Positions 43,630-56,364 of a DNA stretch of 64,000 bases are shown in pieces (the stretch's first letter is position 1; every line of letters begins with the position of its first letter). A model generated the notes under the pieces. That model was not told where the DNA came from. It saw only the letters and a program-made list of their open reading frames with translations, and did no database searches. The DNA is taken from assembly GCF_030463535.1 (NCBI RefSeq), contig NC_132898.1, forward strand, positions 24,088,162 to 24,152,161. The letters run 5' to 3'. Source of the DNA: Salminus brasiliensis. Taxonomy: Eukaryota; Chordata; Actinopteri; Characiformes; Bryconidae. Made by a program: the position numbers and the translations under genes.

Positions 43630-44140
43630 TGTCCTATTTACTTTGTAGTGCACTACTTTGGGTTATCTTAAAAAGCCATGCTATTTATTAAACTTAATTA
43701 TTTTGGGCAACGTCTCAAATTACACGCTATTAACTATGTAGTGCACTATTTTGTTCCAACATATGTGTTACTGACTTTGCTTTAAACTTAATTATTTTGG
43801 GCAACGTCTCAAATTACACGGCATTCACTACATAGTGCACTATTTTGGGCAATGTTCCAAAGTATGCCCTAATCACTACAGTGCATTACTTTGGATTATT
43901 TCTTAACTTACATCCTATACATTGTAAAGTGCACTATTTTGGGTTATGTCTCAAATTACACACGGTTTCTTATGTCCCAAAGTAATCGCTGATCACTCTG
44001 AATTATGTCTTTAGTGCACAATTTTGCCAAATTTAGTGAACTATATTTGGGTGTCTCAAATAATGCCCTATTTTCTATATAGTTCAGGATATGTCTCAAA
44101 TTACCCCATGTTCCCTAAATAGTGCACCATTTTAGACTGT
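43630..44140. repeat. Degenerate 'TAGTGCACTATTTTGGG' repeat downstream of tkt
   Basis: About 500 bp of diverged units combining 'tagtgcactattttgggtta' and 'gtctcaaattacac'. The motif type is widespread in fish genomes. It lies just beyond the tkt 3' end. Confidence 0.65.
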
Positions 44141-44308
44141 GTGCCAAAATCAGCACATTCCCTATAACAGTATTCTGTGCACCTGATTTTCCATTGTAGG
44201 AAACAAATATTGTTTAAGGGACCATTTTGGACACAGCGACCGTCTTAGTGGACTTGGCTTTCTGACTGGCTGGTTTGGGTGAAGTGGGCGGGGCTACACA
44301 TGGTGGGT

Positions 44309-44992
44309 CTATTTGGCATTGGCCGAGCTGCTGATCATTTTCCTGACGGCCTGGACGATGGATTCCCGGTCGATGCCGTAGATCTTGAGCAGGTCGGACA
44401 TTTTGCCACTGCGGGGCACGTGGGGGACGGCGAGGCGCTGCAGGACGAAGCCAGACTCGTTTACTAGTGTAGAACACACTGCCTCCCCAAGACCACCTGG
44501 GAAAGTTACAGCCAGACAGGACAGAAGAAAAAATAATGAAGGTAAATAAATTAAATGATTAATATGGTCAACTCTAATATATATTGTGCACTATACATAA
44601 TATATCCCAATAATTATAATGAATAATATTACTATTATTACTGTCTCATAATGTTTTGATGTTCTGGACAGCGTTGATGTGTAGGTTTGTTTTTGGCGCC
44701 TCCTAGTGGACTTCTTCATACAGCAGTAATTAGTACCCAGAGGCGTCACAGTGGCTTTATAAAAAAAATTACAATATAGTGCACAGTAGGATATTATAAA
44801 AAAATATATAGATATTTAAACCCAAAAAGATGAGGATCACCAGAACTACTCTCTTATGACCCCAGTGTGACCCCTGGTGCCGCCTCCATCTGTGGATCTC
44901 AGACTTTTCTGATTTTGTTCGCTATTCTTCATATGTTTGAAAATCCGCTCACTTTATCTGTTCCTTCAGGCCTTTCCTGTCTGTTATACCAA

Positions 44993-45050
<58 letters not shown>

Positions 45051-48000
45051 CAGTGTGTGTGCTATGTAGGTCAGTGTGAGCCCGGTGGGCAGTCGTTTGC
45101 TTAAGGAGAGATGACAGCCCTCTGCCATAAAAACCCACCCACTATTCTATCTCTCGCTCTACTTTTCCTACCGTCTTTATCTCCACTGCAGTCCCTCTCT
45201 TGCTCACACTCTCCAATCACTCCATTTCTTTACCATGTATCGCTCGCTAAAGCCTTAATGACCCTTACGAGAAGCCACCGTTTAACTTTTTAACGTTTAA
45301 TCCAGACAGCATCAGTGTCTGTAAGAGGAGTAGATCATTTATTAAGACTTGAATTTGATGATCGTTATTATTGTGTGCACCTGTGTCTTGTTTATAGAAG
45401 GTAAAGACATGATTTACATTTTTTCCATGTTTTGTCATCTTTTTTTGACACTAAAATAAACAGAAATGAGTCAAAAGTTCAGATTTGAACATGTTCATGT
45501 AAATGAAATGTCAATGTAATTAATTACATTCAGAAATGTAATTAATTATGTAATTATCTAGTTAACAAATATCAATTGCGATCACAGGGTCTGTAAAGGT
45601 TGTCTCTTTGTTTCTGCCTCTTTCTCCCTCAGAAACAGACAAAGCCTGAAAGCACACCCAGTATGACAGCCAACAACGCATTTCATACTCTGGACCAATC
45701 CCAAAGCGCCAACACATCACATGTTCTGCCATCAAACCAATAGCAGCTTGCCACAATGGCACATTCTGCTGCCGTCAACCAATCAGACAACTCCATTGGG
45801 ATACAGTGCAGCCACCCTGCCTAAATGCTGAATGATGCTAAGCTTATCTCAAACCCACCTTCGTAGTAGTGGTCCTCTACAGTGAGTATGCGGCCCCTGG
45901 TGCTGCGAGCGTGGTCCATGATGACTTTAGCATCCAGAGGTTTGATGGTGAAAGGGTCGATCACTCGAATGTAGATCCTCTCTGAAAAAAAAACCCCAGA
46001 AACATTCACATTTGTGTGTAGCATTAGCATGGCAGCATAGCAGGGCTAACCAAAGGTAGCATTGACCCTAGTGGGCATCCAATGTGAAACCGAGGACAAA
46101 ACGTTCTGGTTCCCAGTTGGGCTCCCCATACAGGCCCCACATGGACATCTTAGCTGGGTTGTGTTGTACATGAGTCTCATAGCTCCAGTTCACAAACATG
46201 CAAACACGTCTTTTCTTTATCACACCTTTCTTTAGCTGTTCGGCTGCAGCGAGAGCCTCATGCAGGGTTACTCCAGCTCCAACCACCGTCACCTGGTCCT
46301 CCTTACTCTGACACACCACCTGAGGCAGCAACAACCTATTTATTAATGCTTTTAGATCTTGTATTACACCGATATATATCACTAGGCTCCAAAGAACTCC
46401 AGATCTTTGAGACCTCCAGAGTTTTATTAGCTGGTATTAATGTGGCATCGCTTGGACAGGCATATTAAGGGCTTCATCCTCTATAATATCAGATTTAGAG
46501 CCATGTTCAGCACTAAACATGCAGATACCTTGGCCTGTCCGACATGGAAGTCCTCATTGCTGTTGTAGATGATGGCATTCTCAGGGCGGCTGGTCCGGAT
46601 GTAACACACTCCCTGCAAACAGACACATCACATTTTCCTGGGAACTTTCTCTCTACCATACTAAAATGACCATGGTCTGAAATACAGGTAGTACCTTATT
46701 TACATAATGTCTACATTCATCATATCTCACATCATATTTTTTAGCTTTTGTAGTGTACTGTATGAGTAAGCTGTTAGTGTGGAGATAATGCAGTATTCAT
46801 ATGCTCTGTAAAGAGGACGCAGGACAATTTACACCAGATGTCAAGATGTTTGTGGACACCCCTTCTAATGAATGCATTTATGTATTTTAAGTGACACCCA
46901 GTGTACAGAAAAGGATTCTCTTTAGCAGTATTAAACTTAAACCTTTTGGCACCATGCCTAATGGCAGGGGTGGGCTAGAGGGGTATAAAGCCCCCCTCCC
47001 CAGTATTAAGCTGTTGAGAGGTGGGACTGTGTTCTCTTGAATGATGGTGCTTCATCTAATACTTTTGGGATGAGGTGGGGTGGCGATTAACAACATCCTG
47101 ATCTCACTAACGCTCTTGTCGCTGTATGCCCTCCAGCAATGCTCCAAAGTTTAGCAGACAGACCTTCCCTGGACAGTAGGGACAGTTACTCCAACGAAAG
47201 CAGGATAAACTCTTTTTTAAAGAAACAATGAATGAGCAGATGTTCCCAATATTGGAATAAGTGGAATTTATACAGTTTCCTTGCAGAGCAGTAGTGCAGG
47301 TACCTTGGTGTTGGCGGCCAGCTCTACAGCTTTCTCAGTGGACACACCGTCACTGGGATAGAAAACAGTAGCATTGGGAAGAGCCCTGAACATAGCCAAG
47401 TCCTCCAGACCCATGTGGGCAGGTCCATCCTCACCTATTATATGCAACATACACACCACAGATATAAGCATAAACACTGAACATTAGAACTGGGGCATAA
47501 CACTACTGGAGCTGGATTAGTTTTACCAGAAGAGGCTCTGTACTGTAATTTGTAATTTGTTAGTTTAATACAGGCTAAATGTGACTGACCGTATCTGTTT
47601 AATTTGTCTGCAACCCGTGTCACACTTGCAGATTCATACTGGATTATAATCACTCCATGGTTGTTACTGTCAGATTGTAAAAACAGATTCGTACTGGAAC
47701 AAAATCACTCCATAGTTATTCCTGTCAGACTATATACACTACATACACTATAGATTCATATTGGATTACAATCTAATGTAACTGTCAGATTGTAAAAACT
47801 ACAACGGATTCATACTGGATTTAAGACACCTCAAGACACCTGCTGCTGTCATACTTATATATAAATATAAATACATTAATGATTCATACTGGATCAAATT
47901 GGGTTAAACTCCTCAAATATTACTGTCCGACTGTAAAAACTGCATATACAGCAAATTCATGCTGGAATGAAATCAGTCCATAATCACTACTGTCAAAACT

Positions 48001-51000
48001 CTCACTACAGATTCATACTGGATTAAAATCACTGGAATCAAACTGTCAGACTTCAAGAACTACACACATTGCTTATTCAAACTGGATTCAAATCACAGGT
48101 CTCAGATCAGATAAAACTAATGCTGCCACACTTGGGCTGCACAGAATGCAGCATAGACAGACAGATAGACATAAAGGGCAGGCAGTTATACAGGTGTACA
48201 GACAGATAGACAGACAGTTACAGTGACATGCAGTGTACCTGTACTAATGAAGGGACAGGTGGTCACCCGGAGACAGCCTCCGAGATGGCCCGGGGAAGTG
48301 AGAGAGGGAGGGGCTAAAGAGTACTCCACCTCCAGACGGGCAGGAAAACAAAACACATAAACTCAGGAGAAAACAGAGAACACGATAATCGCCAGGCTAA
48401 TCAACTGTCGTACAATTACAGTAACATCACCGTCATCCCAAAACCTCACATCCCAATACAGGAAAAGACAAAACGTTAACATACTTTAATATATGCTGAC
48501 GTAACAAGATATTATTTTGTATTTTTGAATATTTTTTATTGGCTTAATTACCAAACACTATATGGACAAATGTTTGTAGACACCCCCTTCATTTGTTGAC
48601 TTAGACATGCAAATGCACATACAGAGCTTGTTCCTGTAGAGAAGTATTGCCAATAGAATAGGACTCTCTGGTACCTATTGGTACCATGCATAATGCCAGG
48701 CGTGGGCTAGAGGGTTATAACATCCCCTGGCATTGAGCTGTGGAGCAGTGGAACTGTGTTCTCTGGAATGATGGTTGGTGCTCCATCCAATACTTTTAGG
48801 AGGAGTTGGGGAGTTGTGGGTGAGATAAAAAAGAAAGCCTTCCCTGGACAGTAGAGACAGTTACCCGAACAAAAGGAAGAAACAATGAATGAGCGGGTGT
48901 CTAAATACTTTTGTCTGTATAGTTTACAATGAGGTTTTGGTATGATGATAACCTACATAGTCTTATATACAGAGAGTTGGAGGTGCTGGAATATACAGTA
49001 GGTGCAAAAGACAACAGATCAGAAGAGTTTTGGGAAAGTGCACGTGACTGAGAGGGTCAGGAATTGTGTTAGGGTGGACTCAGATGGTAAAGGAGAAGGA
49101 GCCACTAACCGATTGACAGGCCGCAGTGCGAGCCACAAAGATTGATGTTGCTCTCGGAGATGGTAGCCATGCGGAGCTGGTCATAGGCGCGGGTGAAGAA
49201 GGTGGCGAGTCCACTGGCGAACACGATGTTGCGCTCACGAGCAGCACAGCCTGTGGCCACACTCACCTGAACAGGTAAGCAGGGTGAGACAGTGAGCTAG
49301 TGTTCATTCTCTGTAGCATTTCTACTGTCTATAGACACTCAAGGCCAAATAAAGCACAGTCAAATTAGGCAAAGCTCATGGGCTCCCCCTACATTTGGGG
49401 AGTGTAATTCAGTTTTACTCCACTGCAGTAAATACAGTTTTTGCTTTGAGTGCCCCCTCATGGACAGGAGTACTTGAAAGAAGCATGTGGACTGAGGTGG
49501 TAGAGTAATAGTATGTGACTTCACACAAATATGACTTGGGTTACACAGTCTTACGCAGTTCTGGAGAGATGCCTTGTGCAGCTGCGTCATGGTCCAGAGT
49601 GCCAATGATGGAGATGACATTCTCCCTGTTACACTCCGTGGCACATCTGCATGGTTCTGAAGCTGCTATTTTAAGGTGAACATGGAGGAGATGCATGTGT
49701 GGGTCCTGAGTGTGAAAGGGGCTTTAATTGTGAGTTAATGACCTGTGGTGACTGCATTAAAACTAATGTCTAAAGGAACATTCTCCAAGAACAACCCTGC
49801 AAATACCTCTCCTGAACATCTGCTTAACATCTGCTTTAAAGAACAACTTAACAGCCCAAACCTCCTGCTCTCAGAGAGCTTTATCAAAGAGACAGAGGCA
49901 GAATGCTCAAACGGGAATTCATCCAAACCCTGCATATGAGTGTGATCATACACACACTCATGGTCATTTCCTGTTTCCTGTGTCAAAATCCCCTTCATCC
50001 AGTTCATTTTTCAAGCAGAAATCCATCGGCCTCTCAACATATGTGTAATTCAGAAGCTCTCAAATCTGCCGGTCAGCTCCCTACTCCAACGGAGAAGAGA
50101 GAGTCACATCAAGGACTGAAACAATGGAAGTCAAAATTTGCAGGCATGAATGTAAAAGTTCAAAAGTGTGCTCAGAATTTAAATTCACCCATGTTGGTTT
50201 CTTCAGAGCCTCTTAAAACAATGATCTGCCTACCTAACACTGATTTTACAACAAATATTCACTGTAAATCAACTCATGTCTAGTTAATAAATGCTGACAA
50301 CAGGTTTATTTATTAGAACTGATGAACCATGATGACCTCGGCCTTCAGTTCAGTTCAGACCCACATAAGGTACCACAGCAGTCATTTTGTAACACCCTGG
50401 CAGCAACCTAAAAGACCATAGGAACCACATGGAATACCATATCAACACCCATAGCAATCACTAAGGAAAACTGTAGCAACCACCTAGAAACTATGAAGAA
50501 ACTCCATAGCAAGTACCCCGGCACAGAGCTGCCCTGGCTGGCAGGTCGTATTTACAGTCAGTGAGGTATGTAGGGCTTCCAGGAGGCCTACAGTGACAAT
50601 TTTTTCGACTAAACTACTCCCACCCACTCGAAATCTAAATGCAATTGGTTGACTCCTCTGTCAGTTCCTATCAGTCTAGTCACATTTACATGATGACATT
50701 GTAACAGTAATGAATCTGCAGAATAACAGATAATTTGCCTAAGATGTTCCCATCTGCCAATGTTTTGACCCCTGCCTGCCTTACGAATCCTGAACCGGTT
50801 TTACATATGTCTGGAAAATCAGGTCTGGACATTATCTAGATTTGCCCTTTCACATATGTAGCGTACAGCCAGAGATTTCTGTTTCAGATGCGTTCTCACT
50901 TCAGGAAATGTTCTGCATGGTTTAGGCAAGGGACAGCGACTATGTAGAGCATGCAAGAGATACGGCAGGACCCACTGTGAATTCTCCGGAAAATTACCTG

Positions 51001-54000
51001 CTCTCACACATGGGCTCACTCTGTACTAGGGGACTGGCAGGATGAAGTCTGGGTAATCTGCTGCTCTCTTGTTTGATTTTGCTGCTGTAAAAACTGACTT
51101 TCCCTGTGGGATAAATAAGTGATCTATCTATCTATCTGATCTATCTATCTATCTAATGTCTGGTACATATGATCTGGATATTTGCATTTATACATGCAGC
51201 TCCTCCAGGTAATGTCTGGAAACATTCCTGACTACTGTGCATGTTTGAAAGGGCCTTTGGTAAAGTCTAAATTTTGTATTTACTGCTTCCTAATATTTCT
51301 CACTTCAGTGCAGTGAAACCCAGCTCATGAATCCTGCAGTGGTGTTGAAATCATGCAGAGGGCTTTTCTGCATGGCAGAGTGCAGGAGGAACACACTGCA
51401 GCATCATACCCTGCAAACTGGAGCGTAAGTGGGTCACTGCTTCACCGCAACTGCATTATTGATGCGCTGCCATGCATTATTCAGCCAACCAGCTTTTGCC
51501 GGTTTACAAATGGCTGTTTCTATGGGCCAATCAGAGTGTCCAGAGAGCGGGAGAGCGCAGATGCCCATTCTAGGGAACATCCAATAGCTATAGGTTCAGA
51601 CATTAAGACTGGCTCTGTAATGTATAGACACTTCTGAGTCAGCTAACACACACTGTCTTAAACCCTCCAGGGTCTTATATACATATGACCAGCCTATACA
51701 GTGCAGCGCAGCGGCAGCTACAGCCTGCCTCACACAGCGAATCAGCATTACACAGCAGGAAGACCAAAGCAGTTCGGCAGCTATGGGATTAATTACTGTT
51801 TATTAGATTTTCATTATATATTTATTAGAACTACTATTAATAAATTATACATTTTTACACTGAAACTGAAAACTCTACACATTAATAACAAAAACATGCC
51901 GTATTTTTAATGAATTATTTATCACTTGTAGATCATTTAAAAAGATGAGAAATAATTAAACTACATACATAATTATGTCATTATGGTTAAACAGTATTGC
52001 AAAACAAATAATTGTAGACTGCTAAGGGTTAACTCTTAACAGGTTTTTGAAAAAACAGTGTCTCATCCTATTTGCAGCTGGGCTATTAGAAGCAGGAATA
52101 TCAGACTCTTGTGAGGTTGAAATTTTGGAAGCTGAAATACCTAAATCAGTTGTGCAGTTGGAATATTAGGAGCTGGGATACCTGACTTTGCTGTGCAGTT
52201 GGAATATTAGGAGCTGGGATACCTGACTTGGCTGTGCAGTTTAAATATTAGGAGCTGGAATACCTGAATCAATCGTGTGGTTGGAATATTAGGAGCTGGG
52301 ATACCTGACTTTGCTGTGCAGTTGGAATATTAGGAGCTGGGATACCTGACTTGGCTGTGCAGTTGAAATATTAGCAGCTGGAATACCTGACTTGGCTGTG
52401 CAGCTGGAATATTAGGAGCTGGAATACCTGACTTGGCTGTGCAGCTGGAATATTAGGAGCTGGAATACCTGACTTGGCTGTGCAGTTGGAATATTAGGAG
52501 CTAGGATACCTGACTTGGCTGTTCAGTTGGAATATTAGGAGCTGGGATACTGACTTTGTTGTGCAGTTGGAATATTAGGAGCTGGAATACCTGACTTTTT
52601 ATTGTGCAGTTGGAATATTAGGAGTAGGGATACCTGACTTGGCTGTTCAGTTGGAATATTAGGAGCTGGGATACTGACTTTGTTGTGCAGTTGGAATATT
52701 AGGAGCTGGAATACCTGACTTTGCTGTGCAGTTGGAATATTAGGAGCTGGGATACCTGACTTGGCTGTGCAGTTGGAATATTAGGAGCTGGAATACCTGA
52801 CTTGGCTGTGCAGCTGGAATATTGGAAGCAGAAATATCAGGCACAGTTGTGCAGTTGGAATATTAGGAGCTGGGATACCTGACTTGGCTGTGCAGTTGAA
52901 ATATTAGGAGCTGGAATACCTGACTTGGCTGTGCAGCTGGAATATTGGAAGCAGAAATATCAGGCACAGTTGTGCAGTTGGAATATTAGGAGCTGGGATA
53001 CCTGACTTGGCTGTGCAGTTGAAATATTAGGAGCTGGAATACCTAAATCAGGCGTGCAGTTGGAATATTAGGAGCCGGAATACCTGACTTGGCTGTGCAG
53101 CTGGAATATTAGGAGCTGGAATACCTGACTTGGCTGTGCAGTTGGAATATTAGGAGCTGGAATACCTGACTTGGCTGTGCAGTTGGAATATTAGGAGCTG
53201 GAATACCTGACTTTTTTTATTGTGCAGTTGGAATATTAGGAGCTGGAATACCTGACTTGGCTGTGCAGTTGGAATATTAGCAGCTGGGATACCTGACTCA
53301 GTTGTCAGTGGTTATGTCTATGATTCTTTTAAATATTAGTGATGAAGGATCCATACCATGTTCTGTTCTGCGCTGTAGCACTCAACGAAGCGGTTTGGGT
53401 GTTCATTCTTAAAAATCTCTGAGTAGGTGAGGTTTTTGGTGTCCACATCCATGGCTACCACACGTTCGTTGTAGCGCCCCAGTTTGGCCAGAGCCATCCC
53501 ATACGCCTTACGGGTGGACACCTGCAGCAGGACAAAGTTTCTGAGTACAATAGTGACCAAAACACTTCACTTGTCACTTGGAATCACTTGTTACGATATT
53601 TGCCTATATTATATACTAGATATTAGAGGATATGATAAACAATACACTGTATTTATGTATTTACACAAAATAAAGGTTCAAATGGTTTTCTGAGCAATGC
53701 CATAAAGAATTGTTCTTGTAAACGTTCATATGTCTGAAAAAATATTTTAAAGGTTAAAAGAAGTTGATGTAAGGGGCCTTGAGTGGTCCAGCTGTCACAA
53801 TAACCAGAGAATTGCTAGTTTTGATTGAAAATATGAAATAAAATGTTACAAATGAAATTAAAAAGCAGATGTAAAGGTAGCTTACCGATTTAAAGGTTTA
53901 AGAGAATTTACAGTCTTAAAAATAAAGGTTTTACAAAGGGTTCTTTGAACACTGCCACTGTCATTATAAATATTTATTTATGTGTAAAGGACTCTGTAAA

Positions 54001-56308
54001 GGTTTAAAGAAGTCAATGTAAAGGTTCTTTACCAATATGAAGGTTCTCTAACAAAACGGGAAAAAATAATATAATTAAATATTAACTGAATTATCACTGT
54101 AGCCGGTTTTATATGATCAAAAGCACTCACTGCCTCTCTCACCTTTTCTCCCGGTTTATAGCTGGGAGCGTTGGGCATGCGAGCGTTGCGCAGGCTGACA
54201 GGCGGGGCATCCTCTGTGGGCGTGGCCGGGTACATGCGCTTGTTGCTGTTGAGGATGCGGCTCTGCAGGTCTCTGATTACACCCTCCGCCATGTCCTTGG
54301 GCAGAACCTTCGCGTGCCACCCCATCTTATCCTCCGCCACTGACACACACGAGAAAAGGGACAGATCTGTGTCATTTTGTCTCACGGCTCCAGTCCTGCT
54401 GCTGGATTATCCAAATCCTGGATTGGCAGCAGACCTCTGGGATTAGGAATGGACACCCCTTTCTTAACAGCAATGCAACAGTGACTGACTGATTCTATGT
54501 GGTGTAGATCCTAATTAGAGTCACACAGTATTAAGGGTTAGGTTTAAACTCAAGCTTAACTTCAACCTGAAATCAAAAACCACTTGTATTTGCCTTGTTA
54601 GTTTAACTCCTTCTTCATCTCAAGCATAACTGCTTATCATTCATCATAGCATTGAAAATAATAGGACAAGAAATCTTGTTGATTTGTGACGTTTGCTGGA
54701 TTAAATCTTCACTTACAACTACATAATTTATGTAATAGTCATGGTAGTTGCCAAGTTTTTAATAAGTAAGTACAGAATAATAAATCTTAAAGTTAATAAT
54801 TTATCTTAATAAATTAATATTTAATCCTAATAGATAACAGTTTAAGGGGCTAATTTGTTTTGCTGTATCTGATTTTGCTGACATCAGCATGCATCAGTAG
54901 GTGGGGCAAAATAATATTAGCTAATATTAACCAATAATTTCATGTTTTACACCACTTGAATCCATCAGATATTCACTTACTACTTACTCTGTACTACTTA
55001 CTACTGCAATTGTTTCATAGTAGTTACCAAATGATTTATACTAAATACTGAATAATACATTTTAAGTTTAATAACTGAATAATAAGCAGTTTAAGATGTT
55101 CATTGTCCAAAAAAATTGTAAAATACATTTTAAAAATAACCTTTGTATGAATTGTTACTTTGTAAAAACATGTGTTGGTACCAGGTATGCCTTTGCCCTT
55201 GATGGTCTTGGCGATGATGGCGGTGGGCTGGTGGCGAGGCTGAGTCAAGGCCTTACACAACTCCTCAATGCTGTGACCATCAACAATAATAGCATGCCAT
55301 CTAAAACACACACAAACTCCAATAAGTCACAAATACATAACCTCCAATAACACAACATACAAAAGTAACCTACCTACATAACCCTCGTAGACCCCCAGTG
55401 TAAAAAAACAAACTTAAGATATCCAACATCACAGACCACATTTATGGTAAAGTAGAAAACTGTGTTCATTTCATTTCTGTCTGGAGTAGAAAGTCCATCC
55501 TTAAACTCTTCAGTTGGAAAATGATCTGCTACTCAGTGGTTTTAGGACATTCCTCCCTGTTCTATAGCAGGAGACACATGATAATGTTCCCTAACAGTCC
55601 TGTCTGCGTCTCACCCGAAGGCCTCACAGCGCCGCTGGTATTTCTCCACGTGATGCTGTAGAGGGGCCGGCTCGCTCTGGCCCAGCCGGTTTATGTCCAG
55701 GATGGCCACCAGGTTGTCCAGCTGATAATAGGAGGCAAAGGCCATGGCTTCCCACACTGCGCCCTCAGACATCTCCCCATCACCAAGCAGGCAGTACACA
55801 CGGTAACTACACAGACACACATGTACACACACACAATATCCAGAATGACGTATTATAAAATGTAATATTGAATTTAATATTCATAATATTATATAATATT
55901 CATAATAAGTTCTAACATCAACACCCACCCAATTTCTGTTCAAATTAATATCTACAGCTAAATTCTACATTAATATCCAAAAAGAAATTCCAATAAAATC
56001 AATATCTAGAATTAATTTTCAATAAAATGAATATAAACAATGAATGCAAAAATCATTTAATTTGAAATTAGTAATATATATTTTTAAAAAATAAAATCAA
56101 AAACTGAATTCTAATAAAATGAAAATGTATTTATAATAAAAATGAAAGTCAAGAACAATGTTCCAATAAAATTTATATTCATAATGAATTTTGAATTATT
56201 TTTAATCAAATTAATATCCAGAATAAATTTCTAGTAACATTTATACGCTGAATGGGAAAGAAAAATAATAATTATATATATATATACATATATGTATATA
56301 TGTGTGTT

Positions 56309-56364
<56 letters not shown>

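Noticed and set aside
44867-45138. Open frames over the (CT)n run in the last tkt intron
   Set aside because: Repeat translation inside an intron whose borders are fixed by tkt exons 13 and 14.
49735-50283. Three overlapping open frames of 64-126 aa in tkt intron 8
   Set aside because: No splice signals, no recognisable domain, and they overlap dispersed repeat sequence; chance frames in a locally stop-poor stretch.
52060-53310. CRISPR-like array
   Set aside because: The 41-bp units are contiguous with no unique spacers, in an intron of a vertebrate gene; it is a minisatellite.
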